The notes beneath the pieces are model-generated. The model ran no database searches and had not been told where the DNA came from. It saw only the letters and a list, made by a program, of their open reading frames with translations. 64,000 bases of DNA from Bacteroidales bacterium (GTDB taxonomy: Bacteria; Bacteroidota; Bacteroidia; Bacteroidales; UBA932), in the NCBI GenBank assembly GCA_017445755.1, contig JAFSSE010000004.1:1-64000 (forward strand). Reading direction: 5' to 3'. A program made the translations under genes and the position numbers. Below are positions 43,448-52,397 of this stretch, one piece after another. Numbering within the stretch: position 1 is the first letter of the stretch; each line of letters opens with the position of its first letter.

Positions 43448-45157
43448 ATGAAAAAGATGATTATAGCGGTCCTTGCGGGGGCCATGACTTTTTTTTCCTG
43501 CGAAAAGGATATTATCGATATTGGCACAAGCGGTACTGCGGCCGGAGATTCCGCCGGTGAAGATATAGTGGTGGACTCTTCAGACGACCTGATTGCCAAT
43601 ACCAGCTTTGACAGGACGGTAACGGTAACCTACAGCTCCTCCGGGGCCTCGGTTTCCGGGGCCGACGGCCTTACTGTATCGACTTCAGGCGCGGGTGTTA
43701 CAATTACAAATTCCGGCACGGAAGTCGTGAAATATATCCTTTCCGGATCTTCTTCAAACGGCTACTTCAAGCTCTACAGCAGCAAGAAGCAGGCGATTGT
43801 ACTCAGTTCCCTTTCCCTTACCAATCCTTCGGGTGCTCCGATAAACAACCAGAGCCACAAGCGTACCTTCGTCGTGCTCGAGGGCAGCAATACCCTTACC
43901 GACGGTACCTATACCGAATCCTCCGAGGATGAAAAGGCCGCGCTTTTCAGCGAAGGCCAGCTGGTTTTCAGCGGCAGCGGAACCCTTACGGTCAAGGCGA
44001 CGGGTAAGTCCGGCATTACCTCCGACGACTATGTACGCGTTCTCGACGGACCGACCCTTAAGGTCAATTCTACGGCCGGCCACGGTATCCGCGGCAAGGA
44101 GGCGGTCATAGTTTCCGGTGGAACAATAAATGTAGAGGTTTCCGGAACCGGGAAGAAGGGCGTCTGTTCCGACACCCTGGTCTATATCGGCGGCGGCGTG
44201 ACGACAATTACTTCGACGTCATCGGCCGGGACCGTTGACGGGGAACTCACCGGAGCTGCCGGTATCAAGGCCGACCTCCGTTTTGAGATGGAAGACGGAA
44301 AACTGACTGTAAACTGCTCCGGATCGGGCTGCAAGGGCATTACCGGGGACAATGTCGCCTATTTCAAGGGCGGAAATGTCCTTGTCCGCGTCACTGGTTC
44401 CAACTATGGTTCTTCCTCCTCTTCAAGTGGCATGGGCGGCCGTCCGGGCGGCTTTGGCGGCTTTGGAGGCGGCTCCTCGTCTTCTTCTTCGAATTCCAAG
44501 TCGGCCAAGGCAGTCAAATTCGACGGAAATATCTATATCAGCGGCGGCGTTCTGAACGCCAGGGCTTCTTCCCATGAGGCAATCGAGGCGAAGGGCACCA
44601 TTACCATCAGTGGAGGCGAAGTTTACGCCGAATCTTCTGACGATGCCATCAACTCTGCAGGGAACTTTACGATTTCCGGCGGGACGGTCTGCGCGTATTC
44701 CACCGGGAATGACGGTCTTGACGCCAACGGGAATTTCTACATCAAGGGCGGCACCGTCTATGCAATCGGTTCCGGCGGTGCGGAGAATGCCATCGATGCG
44801 AACACGGAAGGCGGATACAAGCTCTATGTCTCTGGCGGTACCATCGTGACGGTCGGAGGTCTCGAGAACGGCTCCTCCCTTACCCAGACCTGCTACAGCG
44901 CCTCTTCCTGGAGCAAGAATACCTGGTACGAGATGACGGTCGGCTCTTCCTCCTTCGTTTTCAAGACCCCGCAGAGCGGCGGCAGCGGCATGGTTGTTTC
45001 AGGATCCTCGAAGCCGTCCTTGACTTCCGGGGTTACGGTTTCAGGGGGTTCTGAAATCCTCAACGGCATGGCTAAGACCGGCGCTTCCGTATCCGGAGGC
45101 AGTGCGGTTACGCTTTCCTCGTACTCGTCTAGTTCAGGGATGGGCGGCCGCTGGTAA
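43448..45157 (+). CDS. Cthe_2159-like carbohydrate-binding lipoprotein
   Basis: 569 residues. The lipoprotein signal ends at Cys-18 (AGAMTFFSC). The body is a repetitive right-handed beta-helix with units such as GTITISGGEVYAESSDDAI, NFTISGGTVCAYSTGNDGL and NFYIKGGTVYAIGSGGAEN, typical of the Cthe_2159 family, a founding member of which binds polygalacturonate-type sugars with calcium. A Ser/Gly-rich stretch with GMGGRPGGFGGFGGG around residues 320-350 interrupts the helix, and the C-terminus ends SSSSGMGGRW. The ligand here is unknown. Its 3' end overlaps the convergent phosphotransferase gene by 29 bp. Confidence 0.85.
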   Translation: MKKMIIAVLAGAMTFFSCEKDIIDIGTSGTAAGDSAGEDIVVDSSDDLIANTSFDRTVTVTYSSSGASVSGADGLTVSTSGAGVTITNSGTEVVKYILSGSSSNGYFKLYSSKKQAIVLSSLSLTNPSGAPINNQSHKRTFVVLEGSNTLTDGTYTESSEDEKAALFSEGQLVFSGSGTLTVKATGKSGITSDDYVRVLDGPTLKVNSTAGHGIRGKEAVIVSGGTINVEVSGTGKKGVCSDTLVYIGGGVTTITSTSSAGTVDGELTGAAGIKADLRFEMEDGKLTVNCSGSGCKGITGDNVAYFKGGNVLVRVTGSNYGSSSSSSGMGGRPGGFGGFGGGSSSSSSNSKSAKAVKFDGNIYISGGVLNARASSHEAIEAKGTITISGGEVYAESSDDAINSAGNFTISGGTVCAYSTGNDGLDANGNFYIKGGTVYAIGSGGAENAIDANTEGGYKLYVSGGTIVTVGGLENGSSLTQTCYSASSWSKNTWYEMTVGSSSFVFKTPQSGGSGMVVSGSSKPSLTSGVTVSGGSEILNGMAKTGASVSGGSAVTLSSYSSSSGMGGRW

Positions 45158-46211
45158 TTTTCTCCATCTGCTCCCTTTTGGAGAGGGCGCTCTTGAAGAG
45201 GGCGATTTGATTCCGGGTCCGGACAAGATTATGGTCCGGATACCGGATTTTATAATAGGTATCGCCGTTGATGTAATCGGTGAAAAAGCGTACGGCCTGC
45301 ATGTACGGGAAGAGAAGGGCGCCGTAGGGGAGGTTTTCCCTTTCCACGGGAGTAAGGAAGGAGGCGGTCCCTTCGAGGTAACCCTCGGTGAAGGCCTCGA
45401 AAATATCGAGCCGGAAGTCCACTTTTTCCACGTCGGGGTCGTCCTCGGCTACTGTGTTGGCCGCCGTGCGGAGGAAGTCTCCGAAATCCGAGAAGACAAA
45501 GGACGGCATGACGGTATCCAGGTCAATGACACAGAGGACTTTCCCGTCGGCATCGAACATCATGTTATTTACCTTCGTGTCGCAGTGGCAGATCCGTTTC
45601 GGAAGCTCTCCGGAGCGGTACATCCTTTCGGCCTTGCACATCTCGTAGTCATACTCTTCGAGGAAGGCGGCAATTTCCCGAACCTCCTTTTCCGCCATCC
45701 TTCCGGCCCTGTCGGCAGCAATCGCATCCTTGAGCTGTCGGGAGCGGAGTTCCATATTATGGAAGTCAGGTATGGTTTCCCCGAGTTTTTCCGGAAGGTC
45801 GGAGAGCATCGCCTCGAATTCCCCGAAGGCCTTCCCGGCGAAGCGGGAATACTCCGGATTGACTGTCTCATAGGTATATGCATCGGGGATGAATACCGAG
45901 ATACGCCAGTAGTCCTTTCCGTCGAACCAGTAGGTTTTCCCGCTGTCTTTCAGGGGAATGAACCGGAGGACCTTCCTTTCGAGCTGAGGGTCTCCTGCAA
46001 GCTTTTTCCGGATATGGGAGGTTACGGCTTCAATGTTTTTCTGGAGAAGGTCCACGTCGGTAAAGATGGCGTGGTTGATCCTCTGGAGGACATAGTCCGG
46101 ATTCTCCCCTTCGGTTGTAATCCGGTAAGTGTCATTGATCAGTCCGTTACCGAGCGGACGGATGTCGAGGACTTTTCCTTCGACTGCAAAGTGGCTGACT
46201 ATATTGATCAT
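45129..46211 (-). CDS. Aminoglycoside-phosphotransferase-fold sugar kinase (NahK-like)
   Basis: 360 residues. The kinase fold shows LGNGLINDTYRI (P-loop equivalent), CHCDTKVNNMMFD (catalytic Asp) and CVIDLDTVMP (metal Asp). Close relatives in gut bacteria include N-acetylhexosamine 1-kinases, so a cytosolic role in salvaging amino sugars is plausible; antibiotic modification is less likely. Its start overlaps the stop of the gene at 46208 by four bases. Confidence 0.85.
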   Translation of the reverse strand: MINIVSHFAVEGKVLDIRPLGNGLINDTYRITTEGENPDYVLQRINHAIFTDVDLLQKNIEAVTSHIRKKLAGDPQLERKVLRFIPLKDSGKTYWFDGKDYWRISVFIPDAYTYETVNPEYSRFAGKAFGEFEAMLSDLPEKLGETIPDFHNMELRSRQLKDAIAADRAGRMAEKEVREIAAFLEEYDYEMCKAERMYRSGELPKRICHCDTKVNNMMFDADGKVLCVIDLDTVMPSFVFSDFGDFLRTAANTVAEDDPDVEKVDFRLDIFEAFTEGYLEGTASFLTPVERENLPYGALLFPYMQAVRFFTDYINGDTYYKIRYPDHNLVRTRNQIALFKSALSKREQMEKITSGRPSLN

Positions 46212-47203
46212 AGGGCGGAAACGTTCATGAGGGCCTGGTAAAGCCGGTTTACGGCGATTGCGAAGGAGTCGTCCTTGAAGGTGTCGGAGAAGAGACCCTT
46301 CTCGGAGTCAAAAGAAATAGTCCTTACACCCTTTTTCAGTTTACGGATTTCGTCCAGCGTCGGGTACAGGTAGAGGTAATTCACGGCGTCCCGGGTCTGC
46401 CTGAGTTCGACCGTCGAGCCGTCGGAGATGGTGAAAACGACCTTGGACTCTACCGGAATGGAATATTTCTTATCGGAACCGATCTGAATCTTCAGGTCGA
46501 AGTCCTCATTGTAGCTTTCCTTGTAAAAGAGATAGGTCAGCCCGACGTTGTAGATGCTGCTGACGCCCTTGGCAACTACCGGTTTGGAAATGGCGGTGAT
46601 GCTGCCCGTGTTGTCGGAATACCGGGCGAGGTCGTCCTTAAGTTCCACAGTCCCGTTTTCGGCTTTTTTGATAACCTGCATCTGGGAGGCGAGCGCCTTT
46701 GCGAAGGCGTCGTCCCGGAAAACGGCCGTTACAAAGTCGTCGGGATCCCAGCCGGTAATGACGTCCACGGACTTTACCCCATGGCTCATTTTTTCCATAT
46801 CCGCCCCTTCGACAAGGTATTTGGTCCTGTTCCAGTAAACGAGGTCCTTTCCGCGGCGAAAGGCCCCCTTGGTCGCATTGTCGGATCCGATCTGTTCGAA
46901 GCGCAGAATCTTCCCGCCGCTCAAGGTGGCGGCCATTTTCACGCCTTTAGGCACCGTAGTCGCCTTTTTGCTCTCGAAGTTGAGGTAAAGCAGGTAGGCG
47001 GAGGAGCCGTCCGGGAAGCCGACAAATTCAATTCTCGTCCAGAAGGGGTCCGACCCTTCCGGGGTTATGAGTTCATAATCGGCGGATATATGAGTGATGC
47101 CGCCTGCCTTGTAGTTGAACCTAAGGTTGCTTGCTTCGCATGTAACACCGGCAAGGACAAGCATGGCGGCGAGGGAAAGCAGAATTTTTCTCATGTTCCT
47201 CAT
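46208..47203 (-). CDS. Secreted protein of unknown function
   Basis: 331 residues. A signal peptide (MRKILLSLAAMLVLAGVTCEA) starts at either of two ATGs (47203 or 47194). The mature part is all-beta by appearance, with two similar halves: the segments KKATTVPKGVKMAATLSGGK and SIPVESKVVFTISDGSTVEL look like repeated domains, as do the VDVITGWDPDDFVTAVFRDD and TISFDSEKGLFSDTFKDDS parts. No family was recognised. It forms a two-gene operon with the sugar kinase downstream. Confidence 0.75.
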   Translation of the reverse strand: MRNMRKILLSLAAMLVLAGVTCEASNLRFNYKAGGITHISADYELITPEGSDPFWTRIEFVGFPDGSSAYLLYLNFESKKATTVPKGVKMAATLSGGKILRFEQIGSDNATKGAFRRGKDLVYWNRTKYLVEGADMEKMSHGVKSVDVITGWDPDDFVTAVFRDDAFAKALASQMQVIKKAENGTVELKDDLARYSDNTGSITAISKPVVAKGVSSIYNVGLTYLFYKESYNEDFDLKIQIGSDKKYSIPVESKVVFTISDGSTVELRQTRDAVNYLYLYPTLDEIRKLKKGVRTISFDSEKGLFSDTFKDDSFAIAVNRLYQALMNVSAL

Positions 47204-47216
47204 TATTTTTCACCTG

Positions 47217-47253
47217 CAAATATACACATTCCGGACCAAATTCTTTATCTTTG
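47217..47253. promoter_or_regulatory. Divergent -7 boxes between the secreted protein and dcuB genes
   Basis: Minus-strand TATATTTG (47224-47217) is 14 bases from ATG 47203, and plus-strand TATCTTTG (47246-47253) is 41 bases from ATG 47294. The two boxes are 22 bp apart, so the polymerases would compete. Good -33 boxes are not visible. Confidence 0.55.
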
Positions 47254-47293
47254 CGTTAATACATTTTCCTATGGCTTATTACGCTAAACCTAT

Positions 47294-48670
47294 ATGTCTT
47301 TAGTCATGATTATCGAGCTGCTCATCGTCCTTGCAGCTCTCTATGTGGGTTCCCGCTACGGATCCCTTGCCCTTGGAGCCATCTCCGGCATAGGGCTCGC
47401 CATACTTGTCTTTGGTTTCGGACTCAAGCCCGGCACCCCTCCTACGGATGTTATCTATATCATTATTGCCGCCGTGACCTGCGCAGGAACGCTCCAGGCC
47501 TCGGGCGGTATGGATTGGATGATCCAGATTGCGGAAAAGATGCTTCGGAAGCATCCGGACCATATCACCTTCCTGGCTCCGCTGGTGACGTTTTTCCTGA
47601 CGGTCCTGGTCGGTACCGGCCATGTGGTCTATACCATAATGCCGATTATCTGCGACATCGCCCTGAAGAAAAATATCCGTCCTGAGCGGCCCTGCGCCGT
47701 CGCTTCCGTGGCCTCCCAGGTCGGTATCACCTGTTCTCCCATCGCCGCCGCCGTCGTTGCCTTCGTGACGATTTCCAACGCCAACGGCTACATGGTTTCT
47801 ATTCCGCAGGTGCTCATGGTGACCATTCCGGCCTGCCTCTGCGGGCTCATATGTGCCGCCGCGGCATCCTACCGCCGGGGCAAGGACCTCGACAATGACC
47901 CCGAGTTCCTCAAGAGAAAAGCCGATCCCGAGCTGAACCGCTTCATGTACGGAAGTTCCGCAACGACCCTCGACAAGGTAATCACCCCTTCCGCCAAGGC
48001 CTCGGTCTATATCTTCCTCTTCGCCATCCTTGTGATTGTCGGCTTTGCCTTCTGTCAGATGATCCATGTTCCTTCGGGAGAAACCCTTGCGAAGGCGATC
48101 AACCTGCCGAAGATGAACATCAATATCCAGATTATCATGCTCATGGCCGCCGCCTGCAATATTATGTTCTGCAAGGCCGCCCCGAAGGCCGCCGTCGGAG
48201 GAGCTGTCTGGCAGTCTGGAATGGTCGCCGTCGTGGCAATCTACGGTATCGCCTGGCTTGCAGACACCTACTTCTCCAACTATATGGACGAGATGAAAAT
48301 GATGCTGGGAGGCATTGTGGAGGCGTATCCATGGGCTATTGCGGTGGTTTTCTTCCTCGTCTCGGTCCTTATCAATTCCCAGGGGGCGGTCGTCGTCGCC
48401 ATGCTCCCGCTTGCCTATCAGCTCGGAATCGCGGGTCCTGTACTTCTGGGCGTTCTTCCGAGCGTTTACGGATACTTCTTCATTCCGAACTATCCCTCCG
48501 ATATTGCTACGGTCAATTTCGACCGCTCCGGGACCACCAAGATCGGAAAATACCTTTTGAACCACAGTTTCATGTTGCCCGGACTGATAAGCACAATAGT
48601 CGCGACGGTCGTTGGATACCTGATTACCACCGTCTTCTTCCCGGGTTATTTCGCAAGTTTCGTTTCATAA
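47294..48670 (+). CDS. dcuB: Anaerobic C4-dicarboxylate transporter, DcuA/DcuB family
   Basis: 458 residues with at least ten membrane helices. GTGHVVYTIMPIICDIALKKNIRPERP and SQVGITCSPIAAAVV are diagnostic of DcuA/B carriers, which exchange fumarate, malate or aspartate for succinate during fumarate respiration. The A/B distinction is not certain from sequence. A 10-codon frame (MAYYAKPICL, 47271-47303) overlaps the start. The gene is followed after nine bases by a membrane-bound AraC regulator. Confidence 0.88.
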   Translation: MSLVMIIELLIVLAALYVGSRYGSLALGAISGIGLAILVFGFGLKPGTPPTDVIYIIIAAVTCAGTLQASGGMDWMIQIAEKMLRKHPDHITFLAPLVTFFLTVLVGTGHVVYTIMPIICDIALKKNIRPERPCAVASVASQVGITCSPIAAAVVAFVTISNANGYMVSIPQVLMVTIPACLCGLICAAAASYRRGKDLDNDPEFLKRKADPELNRFMYGSSATTLDKVITPSAKASVYIFLFAILVIVGFAFCQMIHVPSGETLAKAINLPKMNINIQIIMLMAAACNIMFCKAAPKAAVGGAVWQSGMVAVVAIYGIAWLADTYFSNYMDEMKMMLGGIVEAYPWAIAVVFFLVSVLINSQGAVVVAMLPLAYQLGIAGPVLLGVLPSVYGYFFIPNYPSDIATVNFDRSGTTKIGKYLLNHSFMLPGLISTIVATVVGYLITTVFFPGYFASFVS

Positions 48671-48679
48671 ACGTTTCCT

Positions 48680-49753
48680 GTGGTCGATTTTCTCTATACT
48701 GTTTTTTCCGTCCTCCCGTTTATGGTCTGCCTGGTATGGCTGGTCATATACGTGACGGATTACCATGAGGCGACGCGCCCGCGGCGGCTGTTGACCTACT
48801 TTGTCCTGGTCTGTACCCTGCTTTATTTCTGCCACGCCTGGTATTTCCTGACGAAGGAGGAGAGTTATGGAGCCGTTGATGCCCTGTACATGTTCTGTAA
48901 CCTCGCGGTTTATCCCCTTTTCTACTGCTATATACTGATGCTGACAAAGGGGGATAAATTCAGCTTCTGGAGCTTAATGGTTCTTTTGCCTTCGATTGTT
49001 TTCACGGTTATTGCCCTCCTTACCGGCGGCCACCCTGCCGTCCTCCTTGCAGCAAAGGCCGTTTTCGCCCTGGAGGTTATTTTGGTTGCGATTTTCGGGC
49101 TTATCTCGCTGGAGAAATTCAACCTGGAGGTCCGGAATTATTATTCCAATCCGGAAAATAGAATGCTGAGAAGTACCTCGGTCCTACTCGTCAACGTTGT
49201 ATTTTTCGTGGTCCTTTCCTCCATCGCCAACGTAATCGGGCGGGATGCTTTCTGGGGCTCCTTGCTTATCGGTATTCCGTCCCTGGTGTTCTCGGGTTTG
49301 CTTTTCGCTGTTTTTCATGTCAGTTCCAGAATTCGTTTTTCCGCAAGCGATTTCCAAAAGGAGATTATGGAAGACGAGGCCTCTTCATCGGATATCCCTC
49401 TGGTCGGAAGGGAAGATGTTCAGCTGGAGGCGAGAATCGCTTCTGCGATGGAAGAGAAGAAACTGTATCTGCTTCCGGGATTGAAGATATCGGATGTCGC
49501 CCTTGCCGTAGGGTCCAACCGGACCTATGTTTCGAATGCCTTGAACAGCGTCGCAAAGATGTCTTTTACGGACTATGTCAACTCCCGGCGTATTGAGTAT
49601 GCGAAGTCCAGGATGACCGAACCGGAGGGCAACAAGGTGCTTGCAAACATAGCGGCAGAGTCGGGATTTTCCTCCTTCCCGTCATTCTACCGTGCTTTTG
49701 TAAAGTTTACCGGATACTCTCCTTCAGAGTGGTTGAAGAAAAGAAAGGTGTAG
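48680..49753 (+). CDS. AraC family regulator with seven-helix membrane domain
   Basis: 357 residues with a GTG start. Seven membrane helices occupy residues 3-215, e.g. TVFSVLPFMVCLVWLVIYV and SLLIGIPSLVFSGLLFAVF. A cytoplasmic linker follows, then an AraC double helix-turn-helix (LKISDVALAVGSNRTYVSNA, IAAESGFSSFPSFYRAFVKF). It should sense a membrane or extracellular signal and bind DNA while anchored. It is co-transcribed with dcuB, and C4-dicarboxylate control is a reasonable guess. A terminator follows at 49790. Confidence 0.88.
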   Translation: MVDFLYTVFSVLPFMVCLVWLVIYVTDYHEATRPRRLLTYFVLVCTLLYFCHAWYFLTKEESYGAVDALYMFCNLAVYPLFYCYILMLTKGDKFSFWSLMVLLPSIVFTVIALLTGGHPAVLLAAKAVFALEVILVAIFGLISLEKFNLEVRNYYSNPENRMLRSTSVLLVNVVFFVVLSSIANVIGRDAFWGSLLIGIPSLVFSGLLFAVFHVSSRIRFSASDFQKEIMEDEASSSDIPLVGREDVQLEARIASAMEEKKLYLLPGLKISDVALAVGSNRTYVSNALNSVAKMSFTDYVNSRRIEYAKSRMTEPEGNKVLANIAAESGFSSFPSFYRAFVKFTGYSPSEWLKKRKV

Positions 49754-49789
49754 TTTTGTACAAATTGAAAACTATTTTTTTTCTAAATG

Positions 49790-49825
49790 AAAAACCGCGT
49801 CTTTTTCTTAAGATGCGGTTTTTTT
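49790..49825 (+). terminator. Terminator of the dcuB-araC unit
   Basis: AAAAACCGC-g-TCTT pairs with AAGA-t-GCGGTTTTT across a short T-rich loop and runs into T7. It begins 37 bases after the stop at 49753. Confidence 0.85.
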
Positions 49826-49923
49826 ATTTTTGTCTGAAGAAAAATACCAACCTGAAAAAGTAAAGCTTAACCCATGAAAAAATGGAAGGTGGCCAACGAT
49901 TATTGGCCACCTTCTCTTTTTTT
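49825..49923 (+). ncRNA. Possible short non-coding RNA ending in a strong hairpin
   Basis: A -7 box TATTTTTG (49825-49832) overlaps the end of the previous terminator. About 50 bases further on is a perfect 12-bp hairpin, GAAGGTGGCCAA (49885-49896), CGATTA, TTGGCCACCTTC (49903-49914), and then a T-rich tract. A transcript of about 85 bases would result. A tiny frame ATGAAAAAATGG lies before the hairpin, but no gene is evident. The -33 box is poor, so a real promoter is uncertain; the hairpin's certain role is below. Confidence 0.3.
49879..49923. terminator. Bidirectional terminator at the end of the Sus-like operon
   Basis: The perfect 12-bp hairpin at 49885-49914 has a T-rich tract on the plus side (49915-49923) and, reading the minus strand, CATTTTTTC on the other (49884-49876). 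It stops the minus-strand six-gene operon, whose last stop codon is at 49938. Confidence 0.85.
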
Positions 49924-49937
49924 ATTCGGGAGTCCTG

Positions 49938-52385
49938 CTACTTGTTGTAGCGGATGGCGAAATATTCGATTGCGCTGGCGTGCGCCGCCTCGCCGGCCGG
50001 CTGGTCGATAAGGTGGGCATTGGCGTAGTCCGCGCCGTTGCTGCATATGTCGCTGGTCGGGCTGAGGCGGATGTAAACGTTCGGCTGACCGAGGATTTCG
50101 AGCGGGAGCTCGAAGTCGATGGTCTTGAATCCGACAAGGGAAGAATACAGTGTATTCGCCCAGACGGAGACATCCGGGATCGTATAGTTGCCGATAAGAT
50201 GCCATTGGCTGTCATCCTTTGCCGCCTGGGACTCGGTGAAGGACCACTCCGCCTTCCAGTAGCGCGGGGAATACCAGTTCTGCTGGGTGTTCAGGACGGA
50301 AATCTGCATAGAAATATGGTTCGTAGAGATTCCTTCCGTCGAGAAGTTGAAGAGCCAGGAATAAGGTCTTCCCGTATCATAATCCCACCAGAAGTGGCTG
50401 GCCCAGCCGGTAAAGCAGCCGCCGTAGGCGTTGCTCTTTCCGTACATGGAGGAAGACTGGTTGTTGATTCCGCCGCCACCCATCGTTCCGTTCCCGACAG
50501 CATCGGTGCTCTTGGCGTTCGGGCCGCACCACTCGATCGTTCCGTCCGGGTTGTAGCTGAGGAGGTTCGCCATAGCGGTCGTCCCGGTATAGTAATACTC
50601 CTTGGCCGGATCGATGACTATTCCGAGTCCGTTCCGGTTACCCCAGTTGAGTCCGAACATGTAATTGACGTTGTTACCCATCGGGCCGAGATACTCATAT
50701 GTACCGGCGCCCCACATATGCTGCTTGTATGTGGCCTGGGTGTAGTTCTTGGCTTCGGAGCCGGTATACTTTGTCTGGTAGGTGCAGGTGAACCAGCCGT
50801 TGGTGCCGTAGGTCGGGCGGCAGACTTCGTTCTCCAGGTCCGGATTCCAGTAACGGTATTCGGTCAGGAGGGCCGAGAAGCTGTCCTCTACGCTGTCGTT
50901 CATCGAGCCCCAGATGTCATCCTTGGTCTGGTGGCGGATCTGGTAACGGCCGATGTTCCCGAGGGTTACGTCGTCCTCCATCTCAAGCGGGTCGGCACCG
51001 TCCCTCCACTCAAAGCGGGAGAAACGCTCGTGGACGATGACGCCGGAGATCTTTCCGGAACCATAGGGGAGACGGGTACCGTCGTTGCGGTATTTGCAGA
51101 CGGTGTTGGTATACATGTAAATCGTATTCGCATTGATGTCACGGACCATCAGCGGGTACTTCGAGAGACGGTGGGCATTCGTGCCGATCGCATAGCCCTC
51201 GTTGACCGGGGTGATGGCTCCCTTGCGGACGGGGAATTCCACGTCCTTGAGGGTTACATAAGTGTAGACATCGTTGTCGGTGAGATCCTTGATGTATTTC
51301 TCCTTGACGGGGACATCCGCCTTGGTACCGGCGACCTGGGAGACGACCATGCTCTTGGTCACACCCTGGATGTTTACGCGGTCCGGCTGTTCGAGAAGGT
51401 TGGCAACCGTTCCGTAGAGGAGGACCTGGACTTTGTCATACTGCTTGAAGACGTTGTCGTCAGCGGTTGCGGTCACGAGCATTACGCCCCTGGAGGCGTC
51501 ACTGTTCTCAAGGTAGACAGAGCGCTGCGATCCGGTATAGTCGATAGTGGATGTGGTCAGCTGCTCGTTCTCTCCGGAGTTTCCGTTCGCAGGGTTGCTG
51601 ACGACGATACCTTCGAGGATTACGTACTCGGGAACCGGCTTTCCGGTTGCGTAGTTCGAGGCGAACTCGTCAAAGGTGACGACCCGTCCCAGACTTTCCT
51701 TTGCGTTCCTCTGGATGATGTTCAACTGGATTCCGACCCGGTCTCCCCATCCGTCAGTATAAGAAAGGGAAACGGTAGCGGTACGGGGGGTCTCGTTGTC
51801 CGGGTTGGCGGCAGCGGTGATCGAGAGGGTTCCGACAGAGTCGGACTTGGCGGTGACGCTGACGTCCTGGAGCCAGGATCCGTCTTCTTCCTCGCCGAAG
51901 ACCTTCTCGACGGTCATATATTCGAAGGGGACATTGGTCTTGATCTCATCCTCAAGGGTGCCGCCGGCGCCGTTCAGGACGATAGAGGTGTTGTCCTTTC
52001 TCATGAAGGCCTCGATGGAACCCTTCTGCTTGATTGACAGGGTATCCCTCCGGTCGTCTACGTCGCTACAGAGGGCGATGCGGGCCATTCTCTTGAATTC
52101 CTCGTTGAAGCTGAGCAGAGCAGTGATTTTTCCGTCACCGGAGCCCTCTGTCTTGTTGAAGGAGATCCAATTGACGGGATCGATCTGTTCCACGTGGTAT
52201 GCCCCGTTGGCGTAGACCTCAATGTCGACCCGTCCGCCGTCCGCTTCGACGACGTACTCCTTGTCGACGGCACCGAGTTCGACAAGGGCGATATCGGTGG
52301 CGTCATCATAGTCGCAGGCCGCTGCCAACCCTCCCGCAAGGATGAGGGCGGCGCAGCTTCTGAGTATGGTTTTAATATCTTTCAT
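49938..52385 (-). CDS. BACON-like and DUF5689-domain surface lipoprotein
   Basis: 815 residues. The lipoprotein signal ends at Cys-24 (LAGGLAAAC). Two BACON-like Ig domains (about 34-115 and 125-215; the first with WISFNKTEGSGDGKITALLS) lead to a DUF5689 region (about 220-460; EYVILEGIVVSNP and SRGVMLVTATADDN). A C-terminal 330-residue beta-sandwich is rich in Trp/Tyr/Gly (GCFTGWASHFWWDYD) and may bind ligand. DUF5689 resembles OB-fold surface domains that often accompany secreted nucleases in Bacteroidota. This is the last gene of the operon and a paralogue of the preceding one. Function by analogy: SusE/F-like ligand-binding surface protein. Confidence 0.82.
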   Translation of the reverse strand: MKDIKTILRSCAALILAGGLAAACDYDDATDIALVELGAVDKEYVVEADGGRVDIEVYANGAYHVEQIDPVNWISFNKTEGSGDGKITALLSFNEEFKRMARIALCSDVDDRRDTLSIKQKGSIEAFMRKDNTSIVLNGAGGTLEDEIKTNVPFEYMTVEKVFGEEEDGSWLQDVSVTAKSDSVGTLSITAAANPDNETPRTATVSLSYTDGWGDRVGIQLNIIQRNAKESLGRVVTFDEFASNYATGKPVPEYVILEGIVVSNPANGNSGENEQLTTSTIDYTGSQRSVYLENSDASRGVMLVTATADDNVFKQYDKVQVLLYGTVANLLEQPDRVNIQGVTKSMVVSQVAGTKADVPVKEKYIKDLTDNDVYTYVTLKDVEFPVRKGAITPVNEGYAIGTNAHRLSKYPLMVRDINANTIYMYTNTVCKYRNDGTRLPYGSGKISGVIVHERFSRFEWRDGADPLEMEDDVTLGNIGRYQIRHQTKDDIWGSMNDSVEDSFSALLTEYRYWNPDLENEVCRPTYGTNGWFTCTYQTKYTGSEAKNYTQATYKQHMWGAGTYEYLGPMGNNVNYMFGLNWGNRNGLGIVIDPAKEYYYTGTTAMANLLSYNPDGTIEWCGPNAKSTDAVGNGTMGGGGINNQSSSMYGKSNAYGGCFTGWASHFWWDYDTGRPYSWLFNFSTEGISTNHISMQISVLNTQQNWYSPRYWKAEWSFTESQAAKDDSQWHLIGNYTIPDVSVWANTLYSSLVGFKTIDFELPLEILGQPNVYIRLSPTSDICSNGADYANAHLIDQPAGEAAHASAIEYFAIRYNK

Positions 52386-52397
52386 ATTCTGGGAAGA

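Noticed and set aside
49980-52037. A 685-codon open frame antisense to a DUF5689 gene
   Set aside because: Antisense shadow; no start signal, promoter or domain, and the sense frame is a well-formed lipoprotein. The same applies to the frames at 54723-56159 and 58527-59522.
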